From positions 806,001 through 870,000 of the forward strand of contig NC_084850.1 in assembly GCF_033115175.1 (NCBI RefSeq): a stretch of DNA of 64,000 nucleotides, given 5' to 3'. This document shows positions 20,391 through 45,335 of this stretch, one piece after another. Every line of letters begins with the position of its first letter. Within the stretch, counting starts at the first letter, position 1. The DNA is from Lepus europaeus (Eukaryota > Chordata > Mammalia > Lagomorpha > Leporidae). The notes beneath the pieces were generated by a model. The model had not been told where the DNA came from, did not search any database, and worked only from the letters and a program-made list of their open reading frames with translations. A program made the translations under genes and the position numbers.

Positions 20391-22299
20391 GTAAGGCGGG
20401 CCGGCCTGCCGTGGCGCCAGGGCCGCGGCTGCTACCCCCTGCACCCCCGCCCCAGCCCTGGCCCCGGGCGAGGACAGGAGGGGGCACCGTCCGGCTCTGT
20501 CGGTGGTCACGGGCGGCCGGGCTGGAGCCCCACCCATGCCAGCCCACGGCTGTGGGCACCGGGGACGGGAGCGGGGCGGGAGACGAAGGCTGGGTGCCAG
20601 AGCCCGGCAGGTGAGGGGGTACCTGGGCGGCGCCCCAAATGCAGACCTAGGAGGCTCCCGGAAGGAGGTGATCGGGCGGGGTCTGTGTGGACAGGTAGGA
20701 GCAGAAAGTGGAGTGTCCCCACGGGTGTGTGCGCGCGTGGGAGAAGGAAAGCGACACCGCGACCGAATGCCCCACATCGGCCGTTGTGGGGTGTGGCCCT
20801 GGGCGTGGCTGCCCCTCATTCCCAGTCCGGGGCCCTGTTTGCCTGGCAATCCGGCCCCAGCGTGGCGGAGGGAGACTGGGCTAACCTGCCCTTGCACTGG
20901 GGGGAGGGGAGGGAACCGGGCAGGGCGCTGCCGACTCCTCCACCCCAAAGTGGGGAGGGCTTTGTTCTCTGCCTCATTCTTTGCAAATTCCAGCCGGGGC
21001 GAGGCTCCCCTCAAAGCCGGCTAGGGAGCCAGGGTCTCCTCCCTTGAGGCGCAGGGACGCTGGAGCCTTCTACAGGCTCTGCGACTCATAACCGGTGCAG
21101 TGGGAGAGGGCACCCAGTCGTGTGCCTCCCGTGCATGGCTGTAGCATGTGAGCCTGCCAGGTAGGGGTGAGGGGAGGGCCACCGTGCAAAGCAGGATGCT
21201 TGGGGCCCTGTTCCTGCCCACGGCGAGTCTTCCTGTCCCTGTCACTTATGGCAGGGACCTCCATTCCTAGTGACACCTTCCTATGTTAGATTTTGGGGCT
21301 CCTGTGTGATGGGCAGGGCTGGCAAAGAGCACCTAGCACAGCCCGTTCCCGCTGCCAGGCCCTGGCACCTGCAGTGCCCGCCTATAGCTGTCCTCCCGGG
21401 GAGGCAGGCCCAGGGCCAACCGCTTGCCCCAGGTGGATGCCCTACTTCTGCCTGACGCCACCCAGAGGGCAGGGGCTTCTGGACCGGCCCAGTGCCGTCT
21501 CTGCTGACTCACGTGGCCATGACGGCGAATGAGCCCAGTGAGCCTTTCCCCCTACAGGAGCTCCTGCTGAGCCTCCTCTTCCTCGCCCCTGCTCTGGCCG
21601 GCTCGCCTCCAACGGGCTCCCTGCTGCAGGTGCTGGGACTCGCCCTGCCTGCCTCTCAGCTGGCGCAGCACCCAGGCAGCGCCTGCACATGTGCGCCCCT
21701 GGGCTCCCGGTGCTGCCGGCGCTCTCTGGCGCTTCCTGGTGAGCTCCTGGCAAGGGCTGGGACCGGAACTGAAACCTCCCCAGCTCCCTGGCTTCTGGCC
21801 ATTTCTCTTTGCTGCATCTCAGCCTCTTTCTCTCCGTCTTTATTTATGCTTGTGGGTGTTTGATCCCAACAGTAATACATCTTGCTGTGGTACACTTGAG
21901 ACATACAGCGAAGAACAAAAGAAATTAAGAAGCACCGGTGATCTGACCACCCGGAGGGAAACGCGTTCAGCCTCCCTGGTTTGTTATAATCCACTCTCTA
22001 GAGGCTCCTCCCTCAGTGCCCAGCCCGTAGCCCCCTGCAGAGCAACACGAGGGCCCACAGCGCCCCAGGGTGGCGGGTCCGGATCCTGCAGCCAGGACCT
22101 CAGCAGCCTGTGGGTGGGCTGGCTGGCATTCGCCAGGCAGTTAGCCGGGGCAAAGCCAGTCACAAATGGGGCCAGCGCCGTCCTTGTCTGCATGGGGTGT
22201 GGATTCATTTTTTCTTTTCGGTTATCTGAAGGGGAGAGGAAGGCAGGGAGTGGGCAATGGCCTGGGCCGAGGGCTACTCCAGTGAGCTGTGCCTTCCTG

Positions 22300-22442
22300 A
22301 TTGGCCGCCCCCTGCTCCGTGCTTTCTGCTATTGGCCCAACAAGCAGGTGCCTTCCATGGCACGTACTTGGCCAAGACTGGCAGGGGAGGGCGGAGGAGG
22401 CAGCTCCGTGTGGTGCCATATTGGCTGCTTCCCCAAGCCAAT
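22300..22442. promoter_or_regulatory. Cluster of four CCAAT boxes
   Basis: ATTGG occurs at 22300-22304, 22331-22335 and 22420-22424, and CCAAT at 22438-22442. The first two are 31 bp apart, a spacing often seen between paired NF-Y sites. A role as an intronic promoter or enhancer of L1CAM is inference only. Confidence 0.35.
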
Positions 22443-24754
22443 GATTTGGGACAGTCGGGCCCTGGCTTTTTCTGGCTCCCACGTGATGGGCACACTCATT
22501 GATTCGCAAGAGCCCTTTCAAGAAAGCCAGTCCCTGGTTGGCGAGGGCGATGCGGCCTTGTGATGGGGCACGGCCTACAGCACTGGCCAGCCGCAGGAGG
22601 GCCTGGGGGGGCAGTATGGAGAGGGCTGCCAGGGTGGGCATCCCAGCCAAGCATGCATGGGGGGCCCCACCTCGCAATTCCCACAGCAGGGCAGGCAGGG
22701 ATTCTGAGTCCCCCTTGTAGGATCCCAGGCCGGCTGTGGATCTCCCTGGGGGAGATGTTCCCGCTTCCCACTTTCTCTGATCTGGCCCATGCCAGACACC
22801 CCCCCCCCCCCCGTCAGCTGCCACAAGCCTTTCCTTCATGCTCAGGGGGATTTGCTGCAGGAGTGGAGACGCCCTCTCCTCCCTCTGCTTGCTGCCCCTG
22901 CCCCCCACTCCTCCGATACCCAAAGCTCTCTCTGCTTCCCCTTTTGTCTCTGAGCCCTTTGCCCTCTCTCCTAAAGCCCCTCCCTCTCTTGGGGGCCCTT
23001 GATGGCCCTGACCTTGGCACTGAGCCGTGAACCCCAGCACTGGGGGGGAGGGGTGACCTCAGTGGGGCTCCATGCTTCTGGTTTGGGCCCAGCCTGCGTT
23101 GGGGGCCCCGTGTGACCTGCAGAGTGGATGGTGCACCTGGTGGCAACCAGCGCGGCCCAGCGGCCTCCCGAGATAGCAACAGGGTCTGTGGCTTCCTAAA
23201 GGCTGCGGTTGGAGGGGAAGGGAGGAGCCCATGGAGGGCGGGAGTCTTCTGCCGGGGAGGAGGGGCTGGATGATGGGCTTTCTAGAAGCTTCCCTTTGTC
23301 CAGTGCCCCTCACCCAAGGCCTCGGGAGCTCGCCTTGGCTCTTCTGTATTCTCCCAAGGTTGGAAAGCTCCAGAGGGGGTGTCCGGCTAATCTCACCACT
23401 TGGCAGCTTGGGGCAGCTGGGGCAGCAGGGGCTTGGGTGGGGCAGGAAGCTGGCAGCCGCCGAGGTCTAACTCACTTGGTCAGGGGGCACCTCTGAGCCC
23501 ACCCGTCTCCGGAGTGTGAAGGTGGAGTGCCCCAGGAGCCCCTGGGAACTTAGCTCTCCCACCTAAAGCACCCAGGCGGGGCCGCGCGAGGAGAGCACGA
23601 ATCAGGCTAGAGATTTGCATGGGATACGGTGCTGCTGGGAGTCTGTGTGTGTGTGTGTGTGTGTGGTGGGGCTCCTAGTAGCCTTATTTGCGTGTGTGGG
23701 TGATATATCTGCTTGCATGTGTGTGCGTGCGGGAGCGAGTGCGCACACACGTCCTCCTGCCCCCACGTGGGTTCCTCACATGCCCCAACAGGGCCTCTGC
23801 CGGGAAGGGGTGGGGCTGCGGGTGGTGGCTGCCTGGCATGGGGATGGAGCTGGTGGCTGCAGTGGAGGGGTACTGCCTCTGGCCCCCTCCCCAGCTGTCT
23901 TCCTTCATGCTTTAGGAATGCCAAGGCCTTGGGGAGGACAGAGACCGCATTGTCTGCCCCAGGCTTCCTGTGGTCCCTCGTGCCCTTTAACCCTTTGTGA
24001 GTGGGGAGCCTGGCCATGTCTGAGCTGTTTCCAGGGCCCCCAATGCACTTGAGCCAGGTGTCCCAGAACCAGGCGGTCTACACAGTACACTGCAAGAGGC
24101 GGGTCCTCCTTGGCTGCGGGATCTGCTGCCTGCCCGGCCCTTCCCCACCTCCTCTTCCACAGGCCTGCCCCCTCCCCCTGAAGCCCCTTTCGTGTCACAC
24201 TCATCCGGCTCGCTGGGGAGGCCCCTGTCGCCCACTGCTTTCTCATGCCCCGGGAGGCTGGAGCCTTGGCCCGGCTAGCCTCGGCCTCCCTGCGAGCACA
24301 GCAGTGCAGCCCTTGTTGTCCCCGGGCTCTGGCTGGGCTTTCGGAGGACGAAAGAAAGGGGTCAGGGCCAGCTGAGGTGGCTCGCAGGGGAGGGGACCAA
24401 GCAGCCCAGCCCGTCCCTGGGCTGAGGCCTCTATGTTGCAGAGGCCTCCAGAAGCCTCAAGCTGAGGGATGGGGGGCGAGGATGAGGATGGTTTGGGGCC
24501 AGGCCCCTGCTCCGGGCTGAGACGTGATGTCGGTCACATCCTACTTCGGTGTGGCCTCCCTCCCAAGGTTGCACTGCCTTCTCCCCACATTTGCCTGCCA
24601 TCTGCCTAGCAAATAGGCCACTGGGAATGCAAGCAGGCACATGTGAGGATTGCCAGAGTGCCTGGGGGTAGGGAGGTCACCCAAGAGGAGCCTTTGGCAG
24701 CTTTGGGAGCCTCTACCTTGCTAAAACCTCACCCCTTCTGAGCGCCAGTGCACT

Positions 24755-24900
24755 TCCCGGAGCCTCGGTTTCCCCGTCTGTAAAATGGGAGTAATGGTAG
24801 CACCTCCTCCACGGGACAGTGTTGATTAAACGAGTGGATGGGTAGAAGAGGGTTTAGGAGAGTCCCTGTGAATGGACTTAGCACAGCGGGGCGAGGCAGA
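24755..24900 (-). repeat. MIR element
   Basis: The stretch gagcctcggtttccccgtctgtaaaatggg, broken here as gcctcggtttccccgtctg and taaaatgggagtaatgg, with gattaaacgagt, is the conserved MIR core read in reverse. It is an ancient tRNA-derived SINE common to all mammals. Confidence 0.8.
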
Positions 24901-27410
24901 GCCCACCCACAATGGGCCATTACAGGTGAGCTGCAGTTGCCTTGGAGACCAAAGCCTCAGGTGGGCTGAGCGCACTTGGGGAGGGCTGCAGTGGAGAACC
25001 CAGAAGCCTTAGCAGCACTCTTAAGACTTCGGGGGCCCCCAGGTCCCCCGGGGGCTCCCTGGAGCAGCCTCCTTCACGCAGGAGTATCTAAATAACTCAG
25101 TGGGCTCCCCGGCTCCCCGCACTGCTAGCAGAGAGCTGGGCTCCATCACCATAGAAACCCACCAGCCTGGGGAGGAGGGTGAGGGAAAGCCTTAAAGGAA
25201 CACAGTGCAGGGGTGCAGGTGAACCCATGGGCCTGGGAGCCACACTCAGCCTGCGGCACACCTCCCAGCCCCGCCCCTGCTCCAGCCCACAGGGTCACCG
25301 GGCACCGCCGTTCCCAGCAGAGACCATGCAGGAGGACCTGGAGACCCTTGGCCCTTGTCTCTTCTCCTTTGAGAAAGCCCTCAGGGAGGACCTGGGAGCC
25401 AGTGGGCTTGGTGCGCTTTGAGGTTGGGGGTGGCATTGCAAGGACTCCGGAGGGACCTAGGGTGGGGTTGGGGGAGAATCTCCGCTGGGGCCTGTAAATG
25501 AGCCCCTCCCTCGGCGCCTGACCCTGGTCTCCTGGTCTTGTCCCCCTCGGTTCCTGCTGTGCCCTTTGTCCCTGCCTGCGTCCTGTGTGTGCGTGTGCGT
25601 GCGTGTGTGTGTGTGTGTGTGTGTTCCCGAGCTAGGTTGGGGGCTGGAGCGACTTGAGAGCAGCCCCACCTTTGTACACAGTCGGCGCGCAAACACACCC
25701 ACACGGACACACGCTTGCTCGCTCGAGGTGGTGCCTGTGGCTGCGCACGCACCTCCCCCGCCTCCCCCGCCCCCCCGCCGGGCGGCTGTTACTCACTGCT
25801 AGCAGCAATCTTGGAAGCATCCACTGGGAGCCTCTGGCTGCTTCTACCCCTCCCCTCGCTCTCCCCACAGGGTCCCCACCTGCTCCCTGGCATGCCTGGG
25901 TATGCCAGCAGTGGGCCATTCATCTTGTCTTACAACCAGCCCCTGGCCCCAGTGCCACAAGTGGGCAGGGGACTTGCCGCTCTGCAGCTGAGGGGCTTTG
26001 TCTGCCTCCCCGTCCCTCAGCCCTGCTCCTCCGTCCAGCCTGGACTCCAAGCCCGAGAAGCCCCCCTCTGCCGCCCCAGACCCATCTTCCTCCCTTCCCG
26101 GCCCCTAGCCTGGCACACCCCCTGGGGACGAGGACGCCGCGGAGGCGCCGCTCGCCTGCACGCAGGCGCAGGCGCACGCGCGGGGGCCCAGCCCTCGCTT
26201 CTCGCCGTGTCTGCCATTTCTCAGCGGTGCTTTCTGCGGCTGTCTCTCACCCTTTGTGCTCCCTTTTCCTGACTTTCCGTTTCTCCCCTGCCCGGGTCTC
26301 TTTCCATATTTCTCCATTTCCCTAACAGCTCCCATCCTGGGTATGGAGCTGCCTTTGTTTCCTCTCTCTGCCGGCCCCAGCCGCTCCTGTCCCCTCCTGC
26401 TTCTTTTCTCACCCTGTCTGTCACCTTTGGCAGACCTGGCCTTGGCTCCATCTGTAGTACACTTCCCCCTCCCCTGCTCCCTTGCTCTTGGTGGTGCTGC
26501 TGGGGGGTCGGGGGCCTGCTGAGCTGACAACCTTAGCTGCTTGCTCTGCCATTGCCTGAGGGGTGGTGCAAGATCAGAGGCCCAGCAGCAGTGGGAGGGG
26601 AGGAGGGGGAGCCCCCCTCAGCTGTCAGGGGCTTCTCAAACCTTCTGGCTCCTTCCTGCCTGTCGCTAAGTGCTCAGGGTGGTGACAAGCTGCATGGCAA
26701 ATGCCAGGAGGCTGCCCGTGAAGCCAGGGGGAGTTGAGATGCGACAGAGAACGGAGACTGGAGGCTTGGGAATAGTGTGTGTCCGCTGTGGGTGCGTGCA
26801 GCACCCCGTTCTGGGAACCTAGACTTGGAGGACAAATGGACGAAGCGGCACAGGCACAGCAGGAGCGGTCACTGCTACACACAGCACCCAAGCTCCTCAC
26901 GGGAGGAGCAGCCTCCCTCCAGCTTCCCTCCCCTGCTCCTCTCAGGACCAGAGCTCGGAGCTCCCAAGGCTGCTGCTTGATCGGCTGCTCTCTGATCTGA
27001 GTCTCCTACTGCTTCCGACAGGCCTTGAAGTCGGGCCACCTGGGGCCCACCCTGATCGTACTGGTTTTGTTGGGGGAGGTGGGGGCTGAAGCAGCCCGGC
27101 TCTTTGCAGGTTGGAAACTGGCCATTCATGCTCCGCTTCCGTTCTTCCTGCCCAGGCCTCGGGCAGCCTGCTGCCTTCACTGCTGTCCTCGGGTTAGCCC
27201 CTTAATGAAATGATCTGCGGATCCTGGTTGGCCACTTTCTCCCAGTGTCCAGATGTCAGCATGGCGTCGGAGGCCACTGTACCCACTCTTCAAGTGTTTA
27301 GCCTGACGCTTAGTCTCCCTTTCACAGGTGCCTGGCTGGGATTTGATAAGGGCATCTGGGGTGGAGCTCTTGCTGGAGCACTCACTCTGCCCCCTCCCTC
27401 CCCCTTTTTG

Positions 27411-27735
27411 AAAAGATTTATTTTTTTTATTTAAAAGACAGAGTTACAGAGAGAGAAAACACGAGAGACAGACATATTCTATCTGCTGGTTCACTACCCA
27501 GATGGCCACAACGGCCAGGGCTGAGCCAGGCTGAAGCCAGGAGCCAGGAGCTTCTTCTGGGCCTCCCACGTGGGTGGCAGCCACCCAGGCACCTGGACTA
27601 CCTTCTACTGCTTTCCCAAGTGCATTAGCAGGGAGCTGGATGGGAGGTAGAGCAGCCGGGACTCCAGTCGGCGCCACTGTGGGATTCCGACATTGCGTGT
27701 GGCAGCTTAGCCGGTGCACCACAGTACCGGCCCCA
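27411..27735 (-). repeat. C-repeat SINE in L1CAM intron 1
   Basis: Minus orientation, from gaaaagatttattttttttatttaaaa to the inverted head gcaccacagtaccggcccc. Confidence 0.88.
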
Positions 27736-28107
27736 ACACTCTGGCCTTTTCTGCACATTCGCCACTTGCCTCTCTCCCACACCTGTTCCTATTCCTATGC
27801 TCTTGGGGGTCTCTTTTCTGCTCGTTGTCAGAGGAAACTCCTCTCCCAGACCTCCAGGCTTTGGGGTCCTGTAGGCATGGCTGGACTTACTTGGGCTTGG
27901 AGTGGTCACATCTATCAGCTGAGCCCAGAAGACTCAGGAAGAGACCTGTAAGCCAGGACTGCCAGACACTTGAGAGGCGTTAGGAATGCTGTCTTGGGAA
28001 ATGTCCCAGAGCTTTCTCTGACCTCTGCCCTGACCCCAGCTGGCCTAGAGCATCTGGAAGCAGAGGCCGCAGTTGCCTCTAGCATTCCCCAGGGCGCTCA
28101 CTTTTTT

Positions 28108-28160
28108 TTTTTTTACTTGAGAGGTACAGTTACAGGCAGAGAGAAGCAGAGATAGAGAGA

Positions 28161-28205
<45 letters not shown>

Positions 28206-28460
28206 TTCCATCCACTGGTTCACTCCCTAGATGGCTGCAATGGCCGGAGCTGGGCCAATCTGAAGCCAGGAGCCAGAAGCTTCTTCCAGGATTCCCACGT
28301 GGGTGCAGGAGCCCTAGGACTTGGGCCATCTTCTACTGCTTTCCCAGGCCATAGCAGAGAGCTGGATTGGAAGAGGAGCAGCCGGGACTAGAACCAGCAC
28401 CCATATGGGATGCTAGCACAGCAGGCAGAGGTTTTACCTGCTGTGCCACAGTGCCGGCCC
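28108..28460 (-). repeat. C-repeat SINE in L1CAM intron 1
   Basis: Minus orientation, T-run, (GA)n tract at 28150-28203, inverted head ctgtgccacagtgccggccc. Confidence 0.9.
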
Positions 28461-29159
28461 TGACACTGAATCTCTCTTCCTTCCCCATTTTTTCTTCCTT
28501 TAACTGCACTTCAGAGAAGTGCAGCCATCTTGGGGCCATGTACTCACTTCTCTATCAGCTTTTTAGGTCTGAACAGCACCCGGGGATCACTTGGCTCTAA
28601 AAGCCATGGTAATGAGACTATGGGAAGACTTGTCTTCTGCACATGTGTGCACGCGTGCCTGTGTGTTCGCACAGATAGAAGACATAGGGATTCTGCACAG
28701 CTGGCAGGCACACTGCATCACACACACCACATTTCTCTAGATACACACCAATGCACGTGCAGCTGTGGGTGTGCCCCCAGCCCCCAGAGGAGACATCCAA
28801 GCATGCTCATGGCTGCACACATTCCCTGTGCGGCTCCACATCCACACACATTCCCATGGACACCTGCTCACGGGCATGTCCAGACACACATGGGAATGGC
28901 GCGCCTGGAGTGCCCTGCAGCAGGCACAGTGGAGCCGATGGGGGCAACAAGTTGGTGCTGGGGACACAGCTGGTGGGAAAGAGGCAGACAGAGAGCAGGG
29001 AGGTAATGAAAGGCAACCTGGAAGCCCAGCCAGAGCTGTCTCTTCCAGGTTTCTCCCTCCAAGGTGGGGGTGGGGTGGGGGAGGCAGGGCGAGGGAAGCT
29101 GGCCAGTGGAGGGCGGATCTGTGGGCGGGGCCAGGAGCTCGGACGCGCCCAGATGTTAG

Positions 29160-41129
<11,970 letters not shown>

Positions 41130-42315
41130 TGGGGTCCGGCCAGGCAAGCTGAGACAGGGCTCGGTCCAGGGCCAGGTGTGCAGGAGAGCCAGAGGCCAAC
41201 ACGCCCCAGCCCGATGCCTGGGCTGTTCCCCCGACCTTGGGGTCGAGGCCCCTCCTCCCTCTCTCTCTGTCTCTCCGTCTCTCTGTCTCTCTCTCTGCCT
41301 CCCTCCAGCAGGCCCGGGCAAAGCTTGAGTTGGGGCAGAGGGGAGGAACTCACTGCCTCAAATCCCTTTCTTACCACCTGCGTCCCACTTGATTGCCAAA
41401 ACCCAGCCACAGCCCTTCCTGGCCACATGCTGCTTTGCCCCGCTCACGTCAGGGGCCTTCGGGTGCTGCTTTACCTGTCCATCTGGGCAGAGGCAGTGGC
41501 TTGGGGGAGAGGAAGGAGGGTGACCCCGGGAGCATCTCTGAGCTGCTGTCCTTCTTGCCCCCAGTCAGGGTGGGGGGCAGGCCTGGTGGTGTCTCTTCTG
41601 GACCAGGGCTGCCACCCCCTCCCCCTCCCCCAGCCACTCCCTGACCAGCCTGGCTGGGACTGGGGACAGATCTCGGTGTCCCCACCATCTGTTCCCTTTT
41701 CTTTGCCATCTCTGCTCCAACCGGGCTGAGAGCTGTTCACGGGTGCGAGGGAGGCCATCTGGAGATCCCAGAGTTCCCAGCCTCCAGTGTCACACACAGG
41801 TGCACGCCCCAGCTCCATACACACGCTGCCTTCGGTGCCCACCAGACAACGTCCAAGTGGCCTCCATCTCCGCCGGGCACGGAGCGGGCACACGTCCTCC
41901 CGTCGCCTGCCGCCCGGTGCCTCTCAGCCGCCAGCCAGCGCACCCCAGGACCCCTCCGCAGCCCTGCCCTCGCCCAGCCCTCCCACCCCGCACCTTGGGA
42001 ATGTAAATACACCGTGACTTTGACAGTGTGTGCCCTTGCCCTTTCCCCATATGCCACTAGTGTGTAGGCAGATGTCTGAGTCTCTAGGTGGTTTCTAGGA
42101 TTTATAGCAATTAGCTTTGATGCTCCCAGCCCAGGAAAATTTAAAACAGACGAAAACAAGGAAAGATTGGTTCTCCCAGCTCCGCTGTGCCCCTGCCCAC
42201 ATGCCTTTGCTTGGTCTGTTGATGAGCTGTCTCCAGAAAACAAAAGTCTCTATATATATGTACATAAATATCAGAACTATAATAGGCGAATAAAAAACTG
42301 CAAACGCACAGACTC
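41130..42315 (+). other. L1CAM: L1CAM 3' UTR with poly(A) signal
   Basis: 1.16 kb follow the stop. A canonical AATAAA at 42289-42294 is preceded by ATATATATGTACATAAATA, and the sequence downstream is consistent with a cleavage site near 42310. A CT-rich tract is at 41258-41306. A second AATAAA at 42893-42898 could serve a longer 3' end. No SINE interrupts the UTR. Confidence 0.8.
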
Positions 42316-42981
42316 TCACGTCCTTTGCCCTGGCGCTCATCTCTGGGGCCCTGCTCCCGGCTCACTCTCTGTCTCCAGCTGCAGCGGCTGGATGCTCCAC
42401 GCACCCTTCCGGGCCTCGCTGTCCACCGCATGGGTGCTGTCCTCCTGAGAGGAAGTCCTGGCTCTCGCCACAGCTGGGTCTCTCATTGCCACAGAGAGTA
42501 GGCGTGGGTACCTGCTGCCACCTGCCCAGGAGCACCTGACTTTCCTAAGCCACTAGCAAGCAGGGACGTCCGTCTCCCTGGCTCCCGGAGGTCTCCACCT
42601 TGGCCCCACTACGTCTGGTCTGCTCTTTTCTTTTGCCATTGGATCGGTCCCGTCAGCATCCAGATCGTCCACTCGTAGCACCCTGAGCGCGTCGTCCGCA
42701 TGTGGTCATCTGGAACAGCAGGTGCGGGCTCTCCCGCAGCCTTGTCCCAGCACCCTGGCCACCAGAACACAAATGCCATGGTGGGGATGACGGCATCCCA
42801 GGCACTGCACCACACACCTTCTCCTGCCTCCCTGGATGTTTGCTTTGTTTTTAATTAATACATTTTGTTTTTTAAGAGTGATCTTGGGTTTAAATAAAAA
42901 TTAAGCTGAAAGTAGAGTTGCCTGGTGCCCCTCCCCTACTTTTTTTTATCTGCTTATGTGCTCATGGAGCCACCTCTTTTA
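42316..42981. other. L1CAM 3' flank
   Basis: Unique sequence up to the first downstream SINE. It contains the alternative AATAAA at 42893-42898. No gene is recognised. Confidence 0.5.
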
Positions 42982-43332
42982 TTTTTTTAAGATTTATTTA
43001 TTTATTTATTTGAAAGGCAGAGTTACACACAGAGAGAAGGAGAGGCAGAGAGACAGAGAGAGACAGAGACAGGTTTTCTATCCTCTGGTTCACTCCCCGA
43101 ATGGCAGCAACGGCCAGAGCTGCACTGATCCAAAGCCAGGAGCCAGGAGCTTCTTCCGGGTCTCCCACACAGATGCAGGGGCCCAAGGACTTGGGCCATC
43201 TTCCACTGCTTTCCCAGGCCATAGCACAGAGCTGGATGGGAAGTGGAGCAGCTGGGACTTGAACCGGTGCCCATATGGGATGCCGGCACTGCAGGCGGTG
43301 GCTTTACCCACTCCGGCACAGTGCTGGCCCCT
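42982..43332 (-). repeat. C-repeat SINE, minus orientation
   Basis: aagatttatttatttatttatttgaaaggc through gggacttgaaccggtgccca to ccggcacagtgctggcccc. Well preserved. Confidence 0.92.
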
Positions 43333-43826
43333 GGAGCCAGCTCTTGATCAAACCTGTGCCTGTCATTCTCTTCTGCCACCTGCACTCATGGCCCACCTGC
43401 TCCCGAGGAAGCCACTTGCTACTTCACCGCAGAAGCTGGCAAGGCACTCCTTTGGCAGCAGCTGAATCCAATCTTTGGATCTTCCAACACCTGCAAAGCC
43501 GGCTTTGTGGATCCCAGCTGTGAGCACCTGCACCCTCACCCCCACCAGGCATCAGATTGCTAGCTCAGAGATGCCAGCCAGCCCCTCCCCCTCGCAGGTG
43601 GGCGGTCCCAGCCCCATGGGGGCCCTGGCTACAGGTCTGAGCTGTGTGAGCCCAGCGCCAGGTACACACTACCTGCTTCAGTGCTGACGGCCCCTTGTCT
43701 GAGTTGCTGAGTCGGAGGAGTTCCAGCTCTGGCTGTTTGTTCTCTGGCCTGAGGGGCTAACAAAGCCCCCCAAGCCAAAATTGATTCTCTCCCACTTTTG
43801 GAGACCACAAGTCCAAGATCAAGGTA
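43333..43826. other. Unassigned spacer
   Basis: Moderately GC-rich. The end (gaccacaagtccaagatcaagg, 43802-43823) resembles a common old interspersed repeat that I cannot name with confidence. No exon is recognised. Confidence 0.4.
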
Positions 43827-44520
43827 TAGGAAGGCCAACAGTGTTGTGAGTCAATGGGTTAAGCTCCCACCTGGTATACCCGCATGCCCCTGAGTGCAGA
43901 TTTGAGTCGCAGCTGCTCGGCTTCTGATCCAGCTCCCTGCTTATGCGCCTAGGAAGGCAGTGGAGGATGGCCCAAGTGCTTGGGCCCCTGCACCCATGTG
44001 GCAGACTTGGAGGAAGCTCCTGGCTCCTGGCTCCTGGCCCCTGGCCCAGACCTGGGCCAAAGGCAGTAGCGAGAAACTCTATCCAGGTCTCCCATGTGGG
44101 TGACAGGGACCCAAGTACCTGTCCATCTTACACTGTCTCCATGCTGATTAGCAGGGAGCTGGATTGGAAGCAGAGTCGCACAGACTCGAACCAGGCACTC
44201 TGACAGGGGATGCGGGTATACGAGGTGGGAGCTTAATGTGCTGTGCCACACCTCCTGCCCCTCCATCTGCCCATTTATTTGCATTTTTAAAATGTTTTCT
44301 GTATTTATTTGACAGAGAGCGAGAGGGGAAACATCAATCCTAGCTGTCCCGATGGCCAGATCTTAGCTAGTGGCTCCATCCAGGTGGTGCACACCGGTGG
44401 CAGGGAGCCAACAACTTGCGCCATCATGACTAGCTCCCAGGGTCTGCATTTCACTTAGAGTCGCTTTCAGGTGCAGGGACTAAGACTGACACACTCGCAC
44501 TGCAGCTCAGCTGTGGCTCT
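43827..44520. repeat. SINE cluster
   Basis: A plus copy (43827-44045) runs into a minus copy (about 44050-44263), followed by an old minus copy (44284-44520). The first two make an inverted pair whose tails are lost. Confidence 0.7.
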
Positions 44521-45335
44521 AAGTCAGTGACACTGCCTTCGAGAATGAAAGCGTAGCTGCTGTTCTGCAGCCAGTGCTCTTCCTGAAGCCTTGCCAGTGG
44601 CTGTCACGTCGCCCTGCTCTGCTCCGTTGATGACACGGTCCTCATTGGCCCTGATGAGCGACAGCCAAGAGCACATTGGAAGCCTCAGTAAGAGGGTGGG
44701 AAACACATCGCACGGTAAGTTGGGAGCATCAGACATCAGCGAAGTTTCTGGGGTGAGAGACGGTGCTGCTGTTAAGGAGGGCGCCGCCCATCGGCTGTGT
44801 AACTCACAAGGCTGCCAGTTTTCAGTGGGGACCAGAGCAAAAGACAGCAGGGGTGGGTTGCAGCATGAGCTGCTCCTCCAACTGGACCTTAGGACCTGCA
44901 GCATGGGGATCGCTGTGCACAGCCCTAAGGCTTTGTGGGAAATTCATGCCCTCTTCTTCCTGTCACTCTTCCCCCATGAGAAATAGCTTCGCTGTAGTAG
45001 CGGGCCCTGGGGGGCCCTGAACCCTTCCGATGGCAACGACCTGATGACCTGAGCATCCCAACCCAACAGGCCATGACACACATCTCTGAGCACGAGCCAC
45101 ATGCTCCGGTGGTGTCAGGAAGCAGAGTCGCACAAGCAAGTGCCTCTAGTTCCTTTGACATCAACTGTGCAGCAGGGCCCCTCTCCCTTGGCGCATGGCT
45201 GGGTCCTCCCAGAATGCTCAGCGGCAGGAGGGTGACTCTTAGATACACAAGGCAAAGGATGCTCCTGCCAGTGGGCAGGGCTGTGAGCTGTGGGCTCACT
45301 GCCTTTTTCTCTTTTTAAAGATGTATTTATCTGAG
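44521..45335. other. Unassigned unique sequence
   Basis: 815 bp without SINEs. I see no convincing exon, RNA or repeat family. An old DNA transposon or conserved non-coding element is possible. Confidence 0.4.

Larger units (their letters stand above)
19400..20700 (+). promoter_or_regulatory. L1CAM: CpG island / L1CAM promoter
   Basis: CpG density rises sharply, with many GGGGCGGG and CCCCGCCCC boxes (clusters at 20145-20235), and no TATA box at an obvious position. This fits a housekeeping-style island start. It lies about 9 kb before the L1CAM start codon and ends in a clear first-exon donor at 20391. AVPR2 starts about 16 kb away on the opposite strand. Confidence 0.8.

Noticed and set aside
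19793-20614. A 273-codon open frame across the CpG island
   Set aside because: High GC removes stops on both strands. The translation is low-complexity Ala/Pro/Arg, and a clear splice donor at 20391 cuts through it.
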